Source: Paenalicyclobacillus mengziensis (lineage in GTDB: Bacteria; Bacillota; Bacilli; Alicyclobacillales; Alicyclobacillaceae). From it: a DNA stretch of 64,000 bases. Positions 8,996 to 16,872 of the stretch are shown here, in pieces. Position numbers and translations under genes: made by a program. Below the pieces are notes generated by a model. The model was not told the origin of the DNA. It saw only the letters and a list, made by a program, of their open reading frames with translations, and ran no database searches. The stretch is taken from assembly GCF_017298635.1 (NCBI RefSeq), contig NZ_CP071182.1, positions 2,666,001 to 2,730,000 of the forward strand, in the 5' to 3' direction. The first letter of the stretch is position 1, and every line of letters starts with the position of its first letter.

Positions 8996-10120
8996 ATGAT
9001 CGAACTCGGGCAGTTGCTGAAGGAGCGACGTGTCGTCCTCGGCATGGACCTTGAAGACGTAGAGCGACGCACCAAAATTCGCAAGCGGTATCTGGAGGCA
9101 CTTGAGTCTGGAGATTGGAGTGTACTCCCGGGAGAGGTATACGCACGTGGATTTGTTCGTTCCTACGCTGAGTGTGTGGGACTCGACGGGCTTGAGTTGC
9201 TCGAACGATACATCGATGAGCCTCATGCGCAGGCGCTCGCTAATCAGAGTCGCGTGCAGGTGGACCAACCTCCGGCACGTCGGACAACTGAGCCACCTCG
9301 GACGGATAGTGTCCGCATGACGGATAGCGTCCGGATGAGCAATCAAGCGGGTTCGCAGAGTCCGAAAGCAGAAGTAGAGTCCCCGGTGTCTCAGAACGCC
9401 AAAGTTTCGCCGCCAACTCCGAAGAAGTCTCCGCAAAGCGATGGCATCCCTTATGTGCCTGCGTCCATACGCGGGGGGGCAAGGCCAGGCAAACCTCGGC
9501 GAGAGAAGCGCGGTTCATATATCGGGGGAGCAGTGGGGCAGGGCATCGCCGTCGTTGCAGCCTTCGCCGTTCTTGCCGGAGCTTGGTGGTGGATTCAAAA
9601 TTCCCATCACACAGCCCAAGCTCCCGTTGCTACAGACAATCTGCCGCAAAATACCGCCAGCGTTTCAAGCAACAATGCGGGTGTCGGCAACCAGGCTGCA
9701 GGTGCAAATACAGTGGCCAACAGCACAGCTTCTACGTCCAACGCAGCAGCTGCAAACGCGACTGCGAACAACGGCGTGTCTAGTGGTCCAGGCAATGCGA
9801 CAGGCGCCACAGCGGTGTTGACGCCCCAGCCCTTTAATGCAGCGAGTGGCATTTACACGGTCTTTGCCACTACTTCAGGCCCGCTTGTGATGAACGCGAC
9901 AGCACAGGGCGGACAGTGCTGGATTCAGGTCCTGTCTGATGGGAAATCGGTCGACCCTAATGATTTTCTTGTACCCGGAAAAACAAAGACTTGGACCGCA
10001 AACCAGGAGCTGCGGATTGACCTCGGAAATGTACCTGTCGCTGTGTTGACGGTGAACGGCCAGCCCGTGACGCTGCCGACTGTAACGCATCCGGTGTGGG
10101 TTGTCGTAAAGAAACAATAG
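8996..10120 (+). CDS. rodZ: RodZ-like helix-turn-helix membrane protein (YmfM family)
   Basis: Cell-shape protein that links MreB to the membrane in studied bacteria. The N-terminus (IELGQLLKERRVVLGMDLEDVERRTKIRKRYL, residues 2-33) is the HTH_25 domain. A Pro/Ser-rich cytoplasmic linker follows, then one membrane segment near residues 180-200 (GIAVVAAFAVLAGAWWWI). After it comes an Asn/Ala/Gly/Thr low-complexity stretch (roughly residues 210-275) and a C-terminal beta domain of the DUF4115 type (SGPLVMNATAQGGQCWIQV). The ATG at 8996 has a GGGGGAG site. Synteny with ymfM supports the call. Confidence 0.88.
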   Translation: MIELGQLLKERRVVLGMDLEDVERRTKIRKRYLEALESGDWSVLPGEVYARGFVRSYAECVGLDGLELLERYIDEPHAQALANQSRVQVDQPPARRTTEPPRTDSVRMTDSVRMSNQAGSQSPKAEVESPVSQNAKVSPPTPKKSPQSDGIPYVPASIRGGARPGKPRREKRGSYIGGAVGQGIAVVAAFAVLAGAWWWIQNSHHTAQAPVATDNLPQNTASVSSNNAGVGNQAAGANTVANSTASTSNAAAANATANNGVSSGPGNATGATAVLTPQPFNAASGIYTVFATTSGPLVMNATAQGGQCWIQVLSDGKSVDPNDFLVPGKTKTWTANQELRIDLGNVPVAVLTVNGQPVTLPTVTHPVWVVVKKQ

Positions 10121-10139
10121 TGCAGGGGAGGATTTACGG

Positions 10140-10631
10140 GTGGCAAAAGATGCTTCCTTTGATATTGTAAGTGAACTGGATATGCAGGAGGTAACGAACG
10201 CTGTTCAGCAAACGATGAAAGAGATTGAAACCAGGTTTGACTTTAAGGGTAGCAAGAGTAGCGTCGAGTTTGACGGCAAGGAACTGACGCTTCTTTCCGA
10301 CGACGAGTTTAAGCTTGCTGCCTTGTACGACGTGCTCCAGTCCAAGTGTGTCAAGCGCAACGTGTCGCTGAAGGCGCTGAAGCCAGCCAAAGTGGAACCC
10401 GCGTCAGGAGGAACGGTTCGACAGAAGGTCGCACTTTTGCAGGGGATAGAGACGGAGAAAGCCAAGGCGATTGTAAAGCTCATCAAGGATACAAAGTTAA
10501 AGGTACAGGTGAGCATTCAAGGCGATCAAGTGCGCGTCTCGGGCAAGAGTCGGGATGACCTGCAAGCGGTCATTGCTGCGGTTCGGGAGTCGGACCTCGA
10601 CATTCCGCTGCAGTTTACAAACTATCGCTAA
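10140..10631 (+). CDS. YajQ family nucleotide-binding protein
   Basis: 163 residues starting AKDASFDIVSELDMQEVTNAVQQ, the characteristic YajQ/UPF0234 N-terminus; two ferredoxin-like repeats are expected. Members bind nucleotides or nucleic acids, and some bind c-di-GMP. GTG 10140 follows GGGGAGG by about 9 bases and only 19 bases after the rodZ-like stop, so the two are likely co-transcribed. In B. subtilis the homologue (yitK) is elsewhere, so its location here is a lineage difference. Confidence 0.9.
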   Translation: MAKDASFDIVSELDMQEVTNAVQQTMKEIETRFDFKGSKSSVEFDGKELTLLSDDEFKLAALYDVLQSKCVKRNVSLKALKPAKVEPASGGTVRQKVALLQGIETEKAKAIVKLIKDTKLKVQVSIQGDQVRVSGKSRDDLQAVIAAVRESDLDIPLQFTNYR

Positions 10632-10647
10632 CGAACTTTGCTGAATT

Positions 10648-10677
10648 TTGACGTTGGATTCCCAACTGATGTATACT
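10648..10677 (+). promoter_or_regulatory. SigA-type promoter for pgsA
   Basis: TTGACG (10648-10653), an 18-bp spacer, and TATACT (10672-10677). It lies between yajQ and pgsA; transcription from it begins downstream of 10680, so the upstream in-frame extension of pgsA cannot be translated from this message. Confidence 0.7.
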
Positions 10678-10737
10678 GATTTGCGTCATAGGTTACGGTG
10701 CGGTTCGATGCTATTCCTGGAATGGGGCGTGTTGAGA

Positions 10738-11316
10738 TTGAATCTGGCTAACCGGATCACGATAGCCAGAATTTTTTTGGTGCCGGTGGTAACGTTTCTC
10801 CTGCTTGTGCGTTTTCACTTCTGGACGTTGACCATCAACCATCGTACAACCACAGGCAGTGAAATGATTGCAGCGCTCGTGTTTATTCTGGCGGCGAGTA
10901 CGGATGGATTGGATGGATATATCGCGCGGAAACACCAAATGATTACGAACTTCGGAAAATTTCTCGATCCGATAGCAGATAAGCTCCTCATCTCGGCGGT
11001 GCTCATCAGTCTCGTGGAGATGCAGAGGTTGTCTGCATGGGTTGCCATTCTCATCATCAGTCGGGAGTTTGCCGTTACGGCCTTACGTCTGGTTGCTGCC
11101 GTAGAGGGGATTGTGATTGCGGCAAGCAGGATTGCTAAGTGGAAGACGGCAATCCAGATTGTTGCGATGGTGGCACTGATGCTGAATAATTTCCCGTTTT
11201 CGTATGTCGGCGTGCCTTTTGATACCATCATGGTCTACTTGATGGTGTTGTTCACGCTGTGGTCGGGTATCGATTACTTTGTGAAAAACAAGTCTATCAT
11301 CAACGTGAATGCTTGA
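10738..11316 (+). CDS. pgsA: CDP-diacylglycerol-glycerol-3-phosphate 3-phosphatidyltransferase
   Basis: Integral membrane enzyme that makes phosphatidylglycerophosphate from CDP-diacylglycerol and glycerol 3-phosphate. The TTG at 10738 gives MNLANRITIARIFLVPV, the normal family N-terminus, with GGGG about 10 bases before it. The CDP-alcohol phosphotransferase motif DG-x2-AR-x8-G-x3-D-x3-D is visible as STDGLDGYIARKHQM followed by GKFLDPIADK. Several membrane helices follow. It sits between yajQ and cinA, as in the ymfM-pgsA-cinA order of Bacillus. Confidence 0.93.
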   Translation: MNLANRITIARIFLVPVVTFLLLVRFHFWTLTINHRTTTGSEMIAALVFILAASTDGLDGYIARKHQMITNFGKFLDPIADKLLISAVLISLVEMQRLSAWVAILIISREFAVTALRLVAAVEGIVIAASRIAKWKTAIQIVAMVALMLNNFPFSYVGVPFDTIMVYLMVLFTLWSGIDYFVKNKSIINVNA

Positions 11317-11416
11317 AGAGGGACGCGACCGCTTGAAGAGACTGCTTTATGTCTCTTGTCGGCTTTCTCTTGCCTGCTGTGTGGTGTGATTCGCTGTTCA
11401 ATGCAGGGGTTGAGCC

Positions 11417-11637
11417 AAATAGCGCGTTGTAAACGCGCTATTTCCAAAGCTGAGGTTACTTTATGACGGAAATAACGCGTCGTGGACGCGTTATGGATTT
11501 TTCAGGCAGACAGGTGTCAAAATAACGCGTTTAAGACGCGTTATTTTGCTCGGAGGTTCGGTAACGATTTGAGAACGCGTTATTTTGCCTCTACGGAGGC
11601 AAGTGTGACGCAAATAACGAGTTACAAACGCGTTATT
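11417..11637. repeat. Array of five ATAACGCGTT-type palindromes
   Basis: Hairpins at 11417-11443 (12-bp arms AAATAGCGCGTT, loop GTA), 11472-11494 (10-bp arms ATAACGCGTC), 11519-11547 (12-bp arms AAAATAACGCGT), a copy with a decayed left arm ending at 11586, and 11613-11637 (11-bp arms, one mismatch). Centres are roughly 40-53 bp apart. The spaces between are not repeated. A second array of the same family is at 20822-20940. Together they fill most of the pgsA-cinA gap. Confidence 0.85.
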
Positions 11638-11683
11638 CGGTGTGATGTGACGGATGTTTGTCAAGATGGATATCACTGGCAAT

Positions 11684-11729
11684 TTCCGTTACGGTGAGGG
11701 GTCAGTTAAACTTCCGTCAAAGTGAGGGG
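11684..11729 (+). repeat. Two direct repeats carrying GTGAGGGG ribosome-site-like ends
   Basis: Copies at 11684-11701 and 11712-11729 begin TTCCGT and end GTGAGGGG. The second copy's GTGAGGGG is the likely ribosome site of cinA (TTG at 11735); the first is a decoy one repeat (28 bp) upstream. Confidence 0.55.
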
Positions 11730-11734
11730 TTTAG

Positions 11735-12976
11735 TTGGAAACAGTTCACGGTGAACATATTGCGGTCGGATCGGAGATCCTGCTTGGCCAGTTATTGAAC
11801 GCGCACGCCCGGACGGTTTCGCTTGCGTTTGCGGAGGAAGGCTTCTTCTTATTTCATCACGTTGCGGTAGGGGACAACCTAGAACGCATTGCGCACGTTT
11901 TGAGGCAAGCTGCTGCCAGGTCCAATGTTATCATTCTCACAGGTGGACTCGGGCCCACTGAAGACGACTTAACACGTGATGCCCTTGCGGCAGTGCTCGG
12001 CCGAGAGCTGAAACTGGTCCCGGAAGCTGTAGCTGAAATCGAGTCCTTTTTTGCTCTGCGCGGGCGCCCGATGCCCGAGGTCAATCGGAAACAGGCGATG
12101 TTGATTGAAGAGGGCGAGTTTCTGCCCAATCCAAATGGAACAGCGCCTGGCCAATATGTCTTCGGTGACGGTGTTCACTACTTTCTCTTGCCGGGGCCGC
12201 CGCTTGAGATGCAGCCGATGCTCAAGAACCATGTGATGCCACGTCTTCGCAAACTCTTTCCAGGAGCGTCATCACTGGTCTCGCGCACGCTTCACTTCTG
12301 TGGTATTGGAGAGTCAACGGTCAATGAGCAAGTCATGGACTTGCTTGCCCTGACGAATCCAACTGTGGCGCCGCTTGCCAGTGAAGGTGAGATGATGCTG
12401 CGCATCACAGCTTCTGCAGACAACAAAGAATCGGCGACGCAGCAAATTGCTCCGATTGAAGCACAGTTACGAGCGCAATTTGCACCGTATATTTACGGGG
12501 CGGACAATGACTCGCTGCCATCTGTGGTTGGAGATCGACTGCGCGCACGAAAAGAGACGCTTGCTGCCGCCGAAAGTTGCACAGGCGGGTTACTATCGTC
12601 TATGATTACTGCTGTCCCCGGTGCCTCGGAGTATTTTGGGGGCGGAGTCGTGTCTTACGACAATTCCGTGAAATCGGGAGTACTTGGTGTATCAAAGGAG
12701 ACGCTTGCGACGTACGGTGCCGTTTCCGAAGAGACAGCGAGAGAAATGGCCCTGGGGGTAAGAAAGGTGTGCGGGACCACTTACGGTGTTTCGATTACCG
12801 GGATTGCCGGGCCGGATGGTGGGACCGAGTTAAAACCTGTGGGTTTGGTTTATATAGGTTTGGCTGATTCGAGCGTATGCAATGTGTTTAAACTGCAACT
12901 AAGAGGTTCTCGAGAGCAGATTCGGCTGAGAGCGGCCAAACAATTGCTGTGGAGACTCTGGGGTATGCTTGGCTGA
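11735..12976 (+). CDS. cinA: CinA: competence/damage-inducible protein, nicotinamide-nucleotide amidohydrolase family
   Basis: 413 residues in two parts. The N-terminal MoaB/MoCF domain (ERIAVGSEILLGQ-like start, TGGLGPTEDDLTRDALA near residue 70) corresponds to the pyrophosphatase part. The C-terminal CinA domain (residues ~260-413) has AAESCTGGLLSSMITAVPGAS and GISGIAGPDGG-type motifs of NMN deamidase. The role is salvage of pyridine nucleotide by-products; in Gram-positives it is often co-expressed with recA. The start is TTG 11735, placed by the GTGAGGGG site and the family N-terminus. Its own upstream region is full of palindromes. Confidence 0.92.
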   Translation: METVHGEHIAVGSEILLGQLLNAHARTVSLAFAEEGFFLFHHVAVGDNLERIAHVLRQAAARSNVIILTGGLGPTEDDLTRDALAAVLGRELKLVPEAVAEIESFFALRGRPMPEVNRKQAMLIEEGEFLPNPNGTAPGQYVFGDGVHYFLLPGPPLEMQPMLKNHVMPRLRKLFPGASSLVSRTLHFCGIGESTVNEQVMDLLALTNPTVAPLASEGEMMLRITASADNKESATQQIAPIEAQLRAQFAPYIYGADNDSLPSVVGDRLRARKETLAAAESCTGGLLSSMITAVPGASEYFGGGVVSYDNSVKSGVLGVSKETLATYGAVSEETAREMALGVRKVCGTTYGVSITGIAGPDGGTELKPVGLVYIGLADSSVCNVFKLQLRGSREQIRLRAAKQLLWRLWGMLG

Positions 12977-13048
12977 AGCGTCAGAGACAAGACGAACCGT
13001 GGCACCGTATATGCAGTGTGATGCAAGGATGAACTTGATGATGATGTG

Positions 13049-13092
13049 GACAGGCAAAGTTGTACCGATTGACAGGCAAAGTTGTACCGATT
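13049..13092 (+). repeat. Two perfect 22-bp tandem repeats upstream of the DEAD-box gene
   Basis: Identical units at 13049-13070 and 13071-13092, starting GACAGGCAAAG and ending ACCGATT. They lie in the leader between cinA and the helicase gene; the junction creates a TTGACA hexamer with no good -10 behind it. Confidence 0.85.
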
Positions 13093-13165
13093 GGCGAGCA
13101 GTGTGAAAACAGAATGTGAGAAACCGCGGAAAATTTCGCGGGTGGCGGAAAGAAAGGTTGAGAGT

Positions 13166-14746
13166 ATGAGTTCATTTCAGGATTTTGCACTTAGCAGGCG
13201 GGTACAGCAAGCGATTGACGGAATGGGTTTTGAAGAGCCGTCTCCGATTCAGGCAGCGTGTATCCCACTCGTCCTCACTGGACGGGATGTGATTGGACAG
13301 GCCCAGACAGGTACTGGGAAGACGGCAGCTTTTGGTGTGCCGATGATTGAACAGGTGTCAACAGAAGGACGAGTTGAGGGTCTTGTGCTAACTCCGACGC
13401 GTGAGTTAGCGATTCAGGTCGCAGGAGAGTTTCGCAAGATTGGCAAATTCAAGCGGGTACGTACACTGCCGATTTATGGCGGACAGTCTATCGGGCACCA
13501 GATTCGTGCACTGCAACAGGGTGTCCAGATTGTTGTCGGAACACCCGGACGTGTACTAGACCACATTCGGCGCGGTACGCTGCGGTTTGACAACTTAAAG
13601 ACCGTGGTCCTCGATGAGGCCGACGAGATGCTCGACATGGGCTTCATTGAAGACATTGAAACCATTCTGAAGGAAACGCCAGCACATCGGCAGACGATGC
13701 TTTTTTCAGCGACGTTCACTCCTGAGATTAAGCGCCTTGCTGTTCGCTACATGAAGGACCCGGAACATGTTACAGTAAACCGCGGAGAGATCACCGTTCC
13801 CCTCACCGAACAGGTGTACTACAAGGTGCTCGAGCGGAACAAACTCGAGAGTTTGTGCCGGGTCATCGACAGCGAAGAGGTAGAACTCGGCATCATTTTC
13901 TGCCGGACCAAGCGTGGCGTCGACGAACTGGTGGAAGCTCTTGTCGCTCGCGGATACCTTGTCGACGGACTGCACGGGGATTTGAGCCAAGCTCAACGCG
14001 ACAGGGTCATGCGCAAGTTCCGCACCAACGAGATCGAACTGCTGGTTGCGACAGACGTCGCCGCTCGTGGCATCGACGTCGACAACGTCACGCATGTGAT
14101 TAACTACGACATTCCACAGGACCCTGAGTCATATGTGCACCGCATCGGCAGAACGGGGCGTGCAGGCAAGCGCGGTCTCGCTATCACACTCGTAACCCCG
14201 CGCGAGTTCAAACTGCTCAAGCAAATCGAACGCGAGACAAAAACTTCCATGACGTCTCGTGAAGTGCCAACACTGGCGGATGTTGCGGAGCGTCAAGCAG
14301 AAATTTGGCGCAATCGCCTCGTCGAGACCATTCAAAGCGGTGGTCTCGGACATTACCGTGCACTTCTTGGCAACATGGTGGATGAGTACGATCCGGTGGA
14401 CATTGCCTGCGCGGCCCTGAAGCTCTCTTCGGCCGGTGAACTGCAGGGTGACGAGGAAGAAGAGTACGATTTTGGCGAAACAGGCGGCGGCCCTGGCATG
14501 GTTCGTTTCTTCGTGAACATCGGCCGCGGTGCACACATTGGCCCGGCGGATTTGGTCCGTGCCATTTCCGAAGAGGCAGGTGTGCCGGGTCAGGTGGTCG
14601 GCAAGATCGACATCTTTGACCGCTTCACGTTTGTAGAGATCGAGGAAGATTCAGCACCGTTCGTCTATGAGGCAATGCGCAAAGGCCGCATCAATGGCGC
14701 CCGCATCAACATGGAACCTGCCCGTCCACGCGCTCGCACACGCTGA
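13166..14746 (+). CDS. DEAD-box ATP-dependent RNA helicase with C-terminal RNA-binding domain
   Basis: 526 residues. Visible motifs are the Q motif GFEEPSPIQAA, I AQTGTGKT, Ia PTRELAIQ, II VLDEADEM, III SAT, and VI HRIGRTGRAGK. The last ~80 residues (MVRFFVNIGRGAHIGPADLVRAISEEAG, then FTFVEIEEDSA) match the DbpA-type RNA-binding domain, as in CsdA/DeaD and YxiN; this argues against a plain CshA with an RG tail. The probable role is unwinding in ribosome assembly or mRNA turnover. ATG 13166 has AAGG about 9 bases upstream and starts MSSFQDFALS; the longer frame lacks family similarity. Four RNA-decay genes are within 20 kb. Confidence 0.92.
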   Translation: MSSFQDFALSRRVQQAIDGMGFEEPSPIQAACIPLVLTGRDVIGQAQTGTGKTAAFGVPMIEQVSTEGRVEGLVLTPTRELAIQVAGEFRKIGKFKRVRTLPIYGGQSIGHQIRALQQGVQIVVGTPGRVLDHIRRGTLRFDNLKTVVLDEADEMLDMGFIEDIETILKETPAHRQTMLFSATFTPEIKRLAVRYMKDPEHVTVNRGEITVPLTEQVYYKVLERNKLESLCRVIDSEEVELGIIFCRTKRGVDELVEALVARGYLVDGLHGDLSQAQRDRVMRKFRTNEIELLVATDVAARGIDVDNVTHVINYDIPQDPESYVHRIGRTGRAGKRGLAITLVTPREFKLLKQIERETKTSMTSREVPTLADVAERQAEIWRNRLVETIQSGGLGHYRALLGNMVDEYDPVDIACAALKLSSAGELQGDEEEEYDFGETGGGPGMVRFFVNIGRGAHIGPADLVRAISEEAGVPGQVVGKIDIFDRFTFVEIEEDSAPFVYEAMRKGRINGARINMEPARPRARTR

Positions 14747-14845
14747 GTGGCTCGAGCAGGCAGAGCCCCTCAATTCGGGAAGACTGAATGGCTGAGTCAC
14801 TAAAGCGTCAGTTGCTGTAGGCTGAGTCACAATAACGCAGTATCG

Positions 14846-14875
14846 ATGGGAGCCTGTATGCGGGTTCCCATTTTT
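14846..14875 (+). terminator. Rho-independent terminator before recA
   Basis: Stem ATGGGAGCC / GGGTTCCCAT with a short loop, followed by TTTTT. It ends the helicase transcript just ahead of the recA SOS promoter. Confidence 0.8.
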
Positions 14876-14888
14876 CTGACGGAAAATG

Positions 14889-14902
14889 CGAACAGGTGTT
14901 TG
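14889..14902 (+). promoter_or_regulatory. LexA (SOS) box of recA
   Basis: CGAACAGGTGTTTG matches the Bacillus LexA operator consensus CGAAC-N4-GTTYG at every constrained base. It overlaps the recA -35 region, so LexA would block RNA polymerase. Confidence 0.9.
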
Positions 14903-14927
14903 CATTCGTTTAAGAAACTGATACAAT
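14899..14927 (+). promoter_or_regulatory. recA promoter
   Basis: TTTGCA (14899-14904), 17-bp spacer, TACAAT (14922-14927). TTGCAT with a 16-bp spacer is an equivalent reading. The SOS box covers the -35 hexamer. Leader to recA is about 130 bases. Confidence 0.75.
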
Positions 14928-14978
14928 AAGCAGCAGGAAGCAAAACCTGCGAGACGAATAGTTTATAAGATGCTCAGA

Positions 14979-15033
14979 TTGTCCCAGATGCACGGTAGTT
15001 TGCCCTGATGCATCATAGTTGCCCAGATGATAG
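14979..15033 (+). repeat. Three degenerate ~20-bp direct repeats in the recA leader
   Basis: Units at 14979-14998, 14999-15018 and 15019-15033 share TTG-CCC-GATG...TAG; the third is shortened. They are transcribed in the 5' leader, between the SOS promoter and the ribosome site. Confidence 0.6.
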
Positions 15034-15064
15034 TTTGGTAGATACGTTTAAGGATGGTGTACCC

Positions 15065-16111
15065 ATGAACGACCGACGCGCGGCACTTGATATGGCACTG
15101 AAACAGATTGAAAAGCAATTCGGCAAGGGCTCGATTATGAAGCTCGGTGAAGCGTCTGCACATATGAATGTTGAAACGGTGCCGACTGGTTCCCTCGCAC
15201 TAGATATCGCACTCGGAGTCGGTGGATTGCCACGGGGAAGAATTATTGAAATCTATGGACCAGAATCATCTGGTAAGACAACCGTTGCACTGCATGCAGT
15301 GGCAGAAGTGCAAAAGCGCGGTGGGCAGGCGGCGTTTATTGATGCAGAACACGCTCTCGATCCGGTGTATGCATCCAAACTCGGCGTCAACATCGATGAA
15401 CTTCTTATCTCGCAGCCAGACACAGGTGAGCAGGCTCTTGAAATTGCCGAGGCGCTTGTACGCAGCGGTGCGGTCGAGATTATCGTCGTCGACTCGGTTG
15501 CGGCTCTCGTTCCGAAGAGTGAACTGGAAGGCGACATGGGGGATTCGCACGTCGGTCTCCAGGCTCGTCTGATGTCTCAGGCGCTGCGCAAGCTTGCTGG
15601 GGCCATTAGTAAATCTCGTACGATTGCCGTCTTTATCAACCAGATTCGTGAGAAAGTTGGCGTTATGTTCGGAAACCCCGAGACAACGACCGGCGGACGA
15701 GCATTGAAGTTTTATTCTACGGTGCGTCTCGAAGTTCGTCGTGCAGAAGCGCTCAAGCAGGGCAATGATGTGGTTGGCAACCGTACACGTATTAAGGTCG
15801 TGAAGAACAAGGTTGCACCGCCGTTTAAGCAGGCGGACGTAGACATCATGTTCGGTGAAGGCATCTCGCGCGAAGGAAGTATCATTGATATTGGTAGCGA
15901 GATCGACGTGATTCAAAAGAGCGGTGCCTGGTATTCCTTTGGCGATGAACGACTTGGTCAAGGCCGCGAAAACGCCAAGTTGTTTCTCAAAGAGCACGCA
16001 GACATCTGTGAGAAAATCGAGAATCAAATTCGCGATGCGTACCAGCTTGGGGCTGTGAAATCCCTAACGCCTGGGGCCAACGATGAAGAAGTGTTTGACT
16101 TTGACGAATAA
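15065..16111 (+). CDS. recA: Recombinase RecA
   Basis: DNA-dependent ATPase for homologous recombination and SOS induction. ATG 15065 gives [22 protein letters not shown], the standard N-terminus, with AAGGATGG upstream. Walker A is GPESSGKT (near residue 67), followed by EHALDPVYA and Walker [11 protein letters not shown]; the L2 region [12 protein letters not shown]-type motif reads [16 protein letters not shown]. The acidic tail ends EEVFDFDE. 348 residues, normal length. It is under the LexA box at 14889 and overlaps recX by 29 bases. Confidence 0.98.
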   Translation: MNDRRAALDMALKQIEKQFGKGSIMKLGEASAHMNVETVPTGSLALDIALGVGGLPRGRIIEIYGPESSGKTTVALHAVAEVQKRGGQAAFIDAEHALDPVYASKLGVNIDELLISQPDTGEQALEIAEALVRSGAVEIIVVDSVAALVPKSELEGDMGDSHVGLQARLMSQALRKLAGAISKSRTIAVFINQIREKVGVMFGNPETTTGGRALKFYSTVRLEVRRAEALKQGNDVVGNRTRIKVVKNKVAPPFKQADVDIMFGEGISREGSIIDIGSEIDVIQKSGAWYSFGDERLGQGRENAKLFLKEHADICEKIENQIRDAYQLGAVKSLTPGANDEEVFDFDE

Positions 16112-16778
16112 TCCGCTGTCCACGATTTTGGGACACGAACCAGCAAACCATAACCCGGATTTAATCCGGATTCTTTTTGACAATCGGGATCCCTTGGAGG
16201 TCCCGATTTCTACATGGGTGGACTTTGGACTGAAGGACGGCTTACCCGTCATCCCCGAGGTGATGCTTGAGCTTGAAGAGGCAGCAGCCCTCTCGAAGTG
16301 GGAGGTGCGGGCACTCAGTTACATCAGTTTCAAACCGAGAACGAAGTCCGAGGTCATACGCTACCTGACTCGCAAAGGTGCCACGGTTGAAGCTGCAGAG
16401 CTGGTCACGGAGAAGTTGCGGCAACACGGCTATCTCTCGGACAAAGACTACGCCCTGATGTTTGTTCAAAGCTATGAAAAGCGCGCAAGCCGTAAAGAAA
16501 TTGCCTGGCGACTCGGTCAGCGCGGAGTGCGACAGGAGGACGTGAGTGAGGCACTAGGGGACCCGGAGGTCTATGAGGGCGAACTTGAGGCCGCCATCCT
16601 GATTGCAAAAAAGACACTCCGGTCCGGAAAACAATCCGATATGCAGACGATTCGGCAACGTATCTGGAATCGCTTGCAGCGCAAGGGCTTTTCCGTAGAG
16701 ACCGCTCGGATGGCGATGGACCGCGTGATGTCCGAAATCGAGAGTATAGCACACTCGGATTTCCTTGACAACGATTGA
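16083..16778 (+). CDS. recX: Regulatory protein RecX
   Basis: Modulator that binds RecA filaments. The three-helix repeats are visible, with [23 protein letters not shown] (residues ~78-100), a [31 protein letters not shown] segment, and a third repeat ending [13 protein letters not shown]. RecX similarity begins near residue 25 ([10 protein letters not shown]), so the exact start inside the recA overlap is uncertain; ATG 16083 is the furthest in-frame start. A terminator-like hairpin sits inside its first 35 codons. In B. subtilis recX is not next to recA, whereas in many other bacteria it is. Confidence 0.88.
   Translation: MKKCLTLTNNPLSTILGHEPANHNPDLIRILFDNRDPLEVPISTWVDFGLKDGLPVIPEVMLELEEAAALSKWEVRALSYISFKPRTKSEVIRYLTRKGATVEAAELVTEKLRQHGYLSDKDYALMFVQSYEKRASRKEIAWRLGQRGVRQEDVSEALGDPEVYEGELEAAILIAKKTLRSGKQSDMQTIRQRIWNRLQRKGFSVETARMAMDRVMSEIESIAHSDFLDND
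16155..16178 (+). terminator. Terminator-like hairpin inside the 5' part of recX
   Basis: CCGGAT-TTA-ATCCGG (16155-16169), then ATTC and TTTTT (16174-16178). It lies 44 bases past the recA stop but within the recX frame, so it could act as the recA terminator or as an attenuator of recX. A second hairpin, AATCGGGA / TCCCGATT, follows immediately. Confidence 0.55.
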
Positions 16779-16872
16779 CACTGAATTATAGAATGAAATT
16801 GCGTATGCATTACGGCCTCTAGCTCAGGTTCTGTGCAGGTTGGCAGACTGTGGGCAAGGAGGCACTATCATA

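Noticed and set aside
11417-11637. CRISPR array
   Set aside because: The repeated units are short palindromes of unequal sequence, spacing is uneven, spacers are not of constant length and no cas gene is present.
11482-11697. 71-residue plus-strand open frame
   Set aside because: It is created by the palindrome array; no ribosome site, and composition follows the repeats.
13069-13074. TTGACA as a -35 box for the helicase gene
   Set aside because: It arises at the junction of the 22-bp repeats and no -10 hexamer is found at 16-18 bp.
15266-16027. 253-residue minus-strand open frame
   Set aside because: Antisense to recA; recA is certain.
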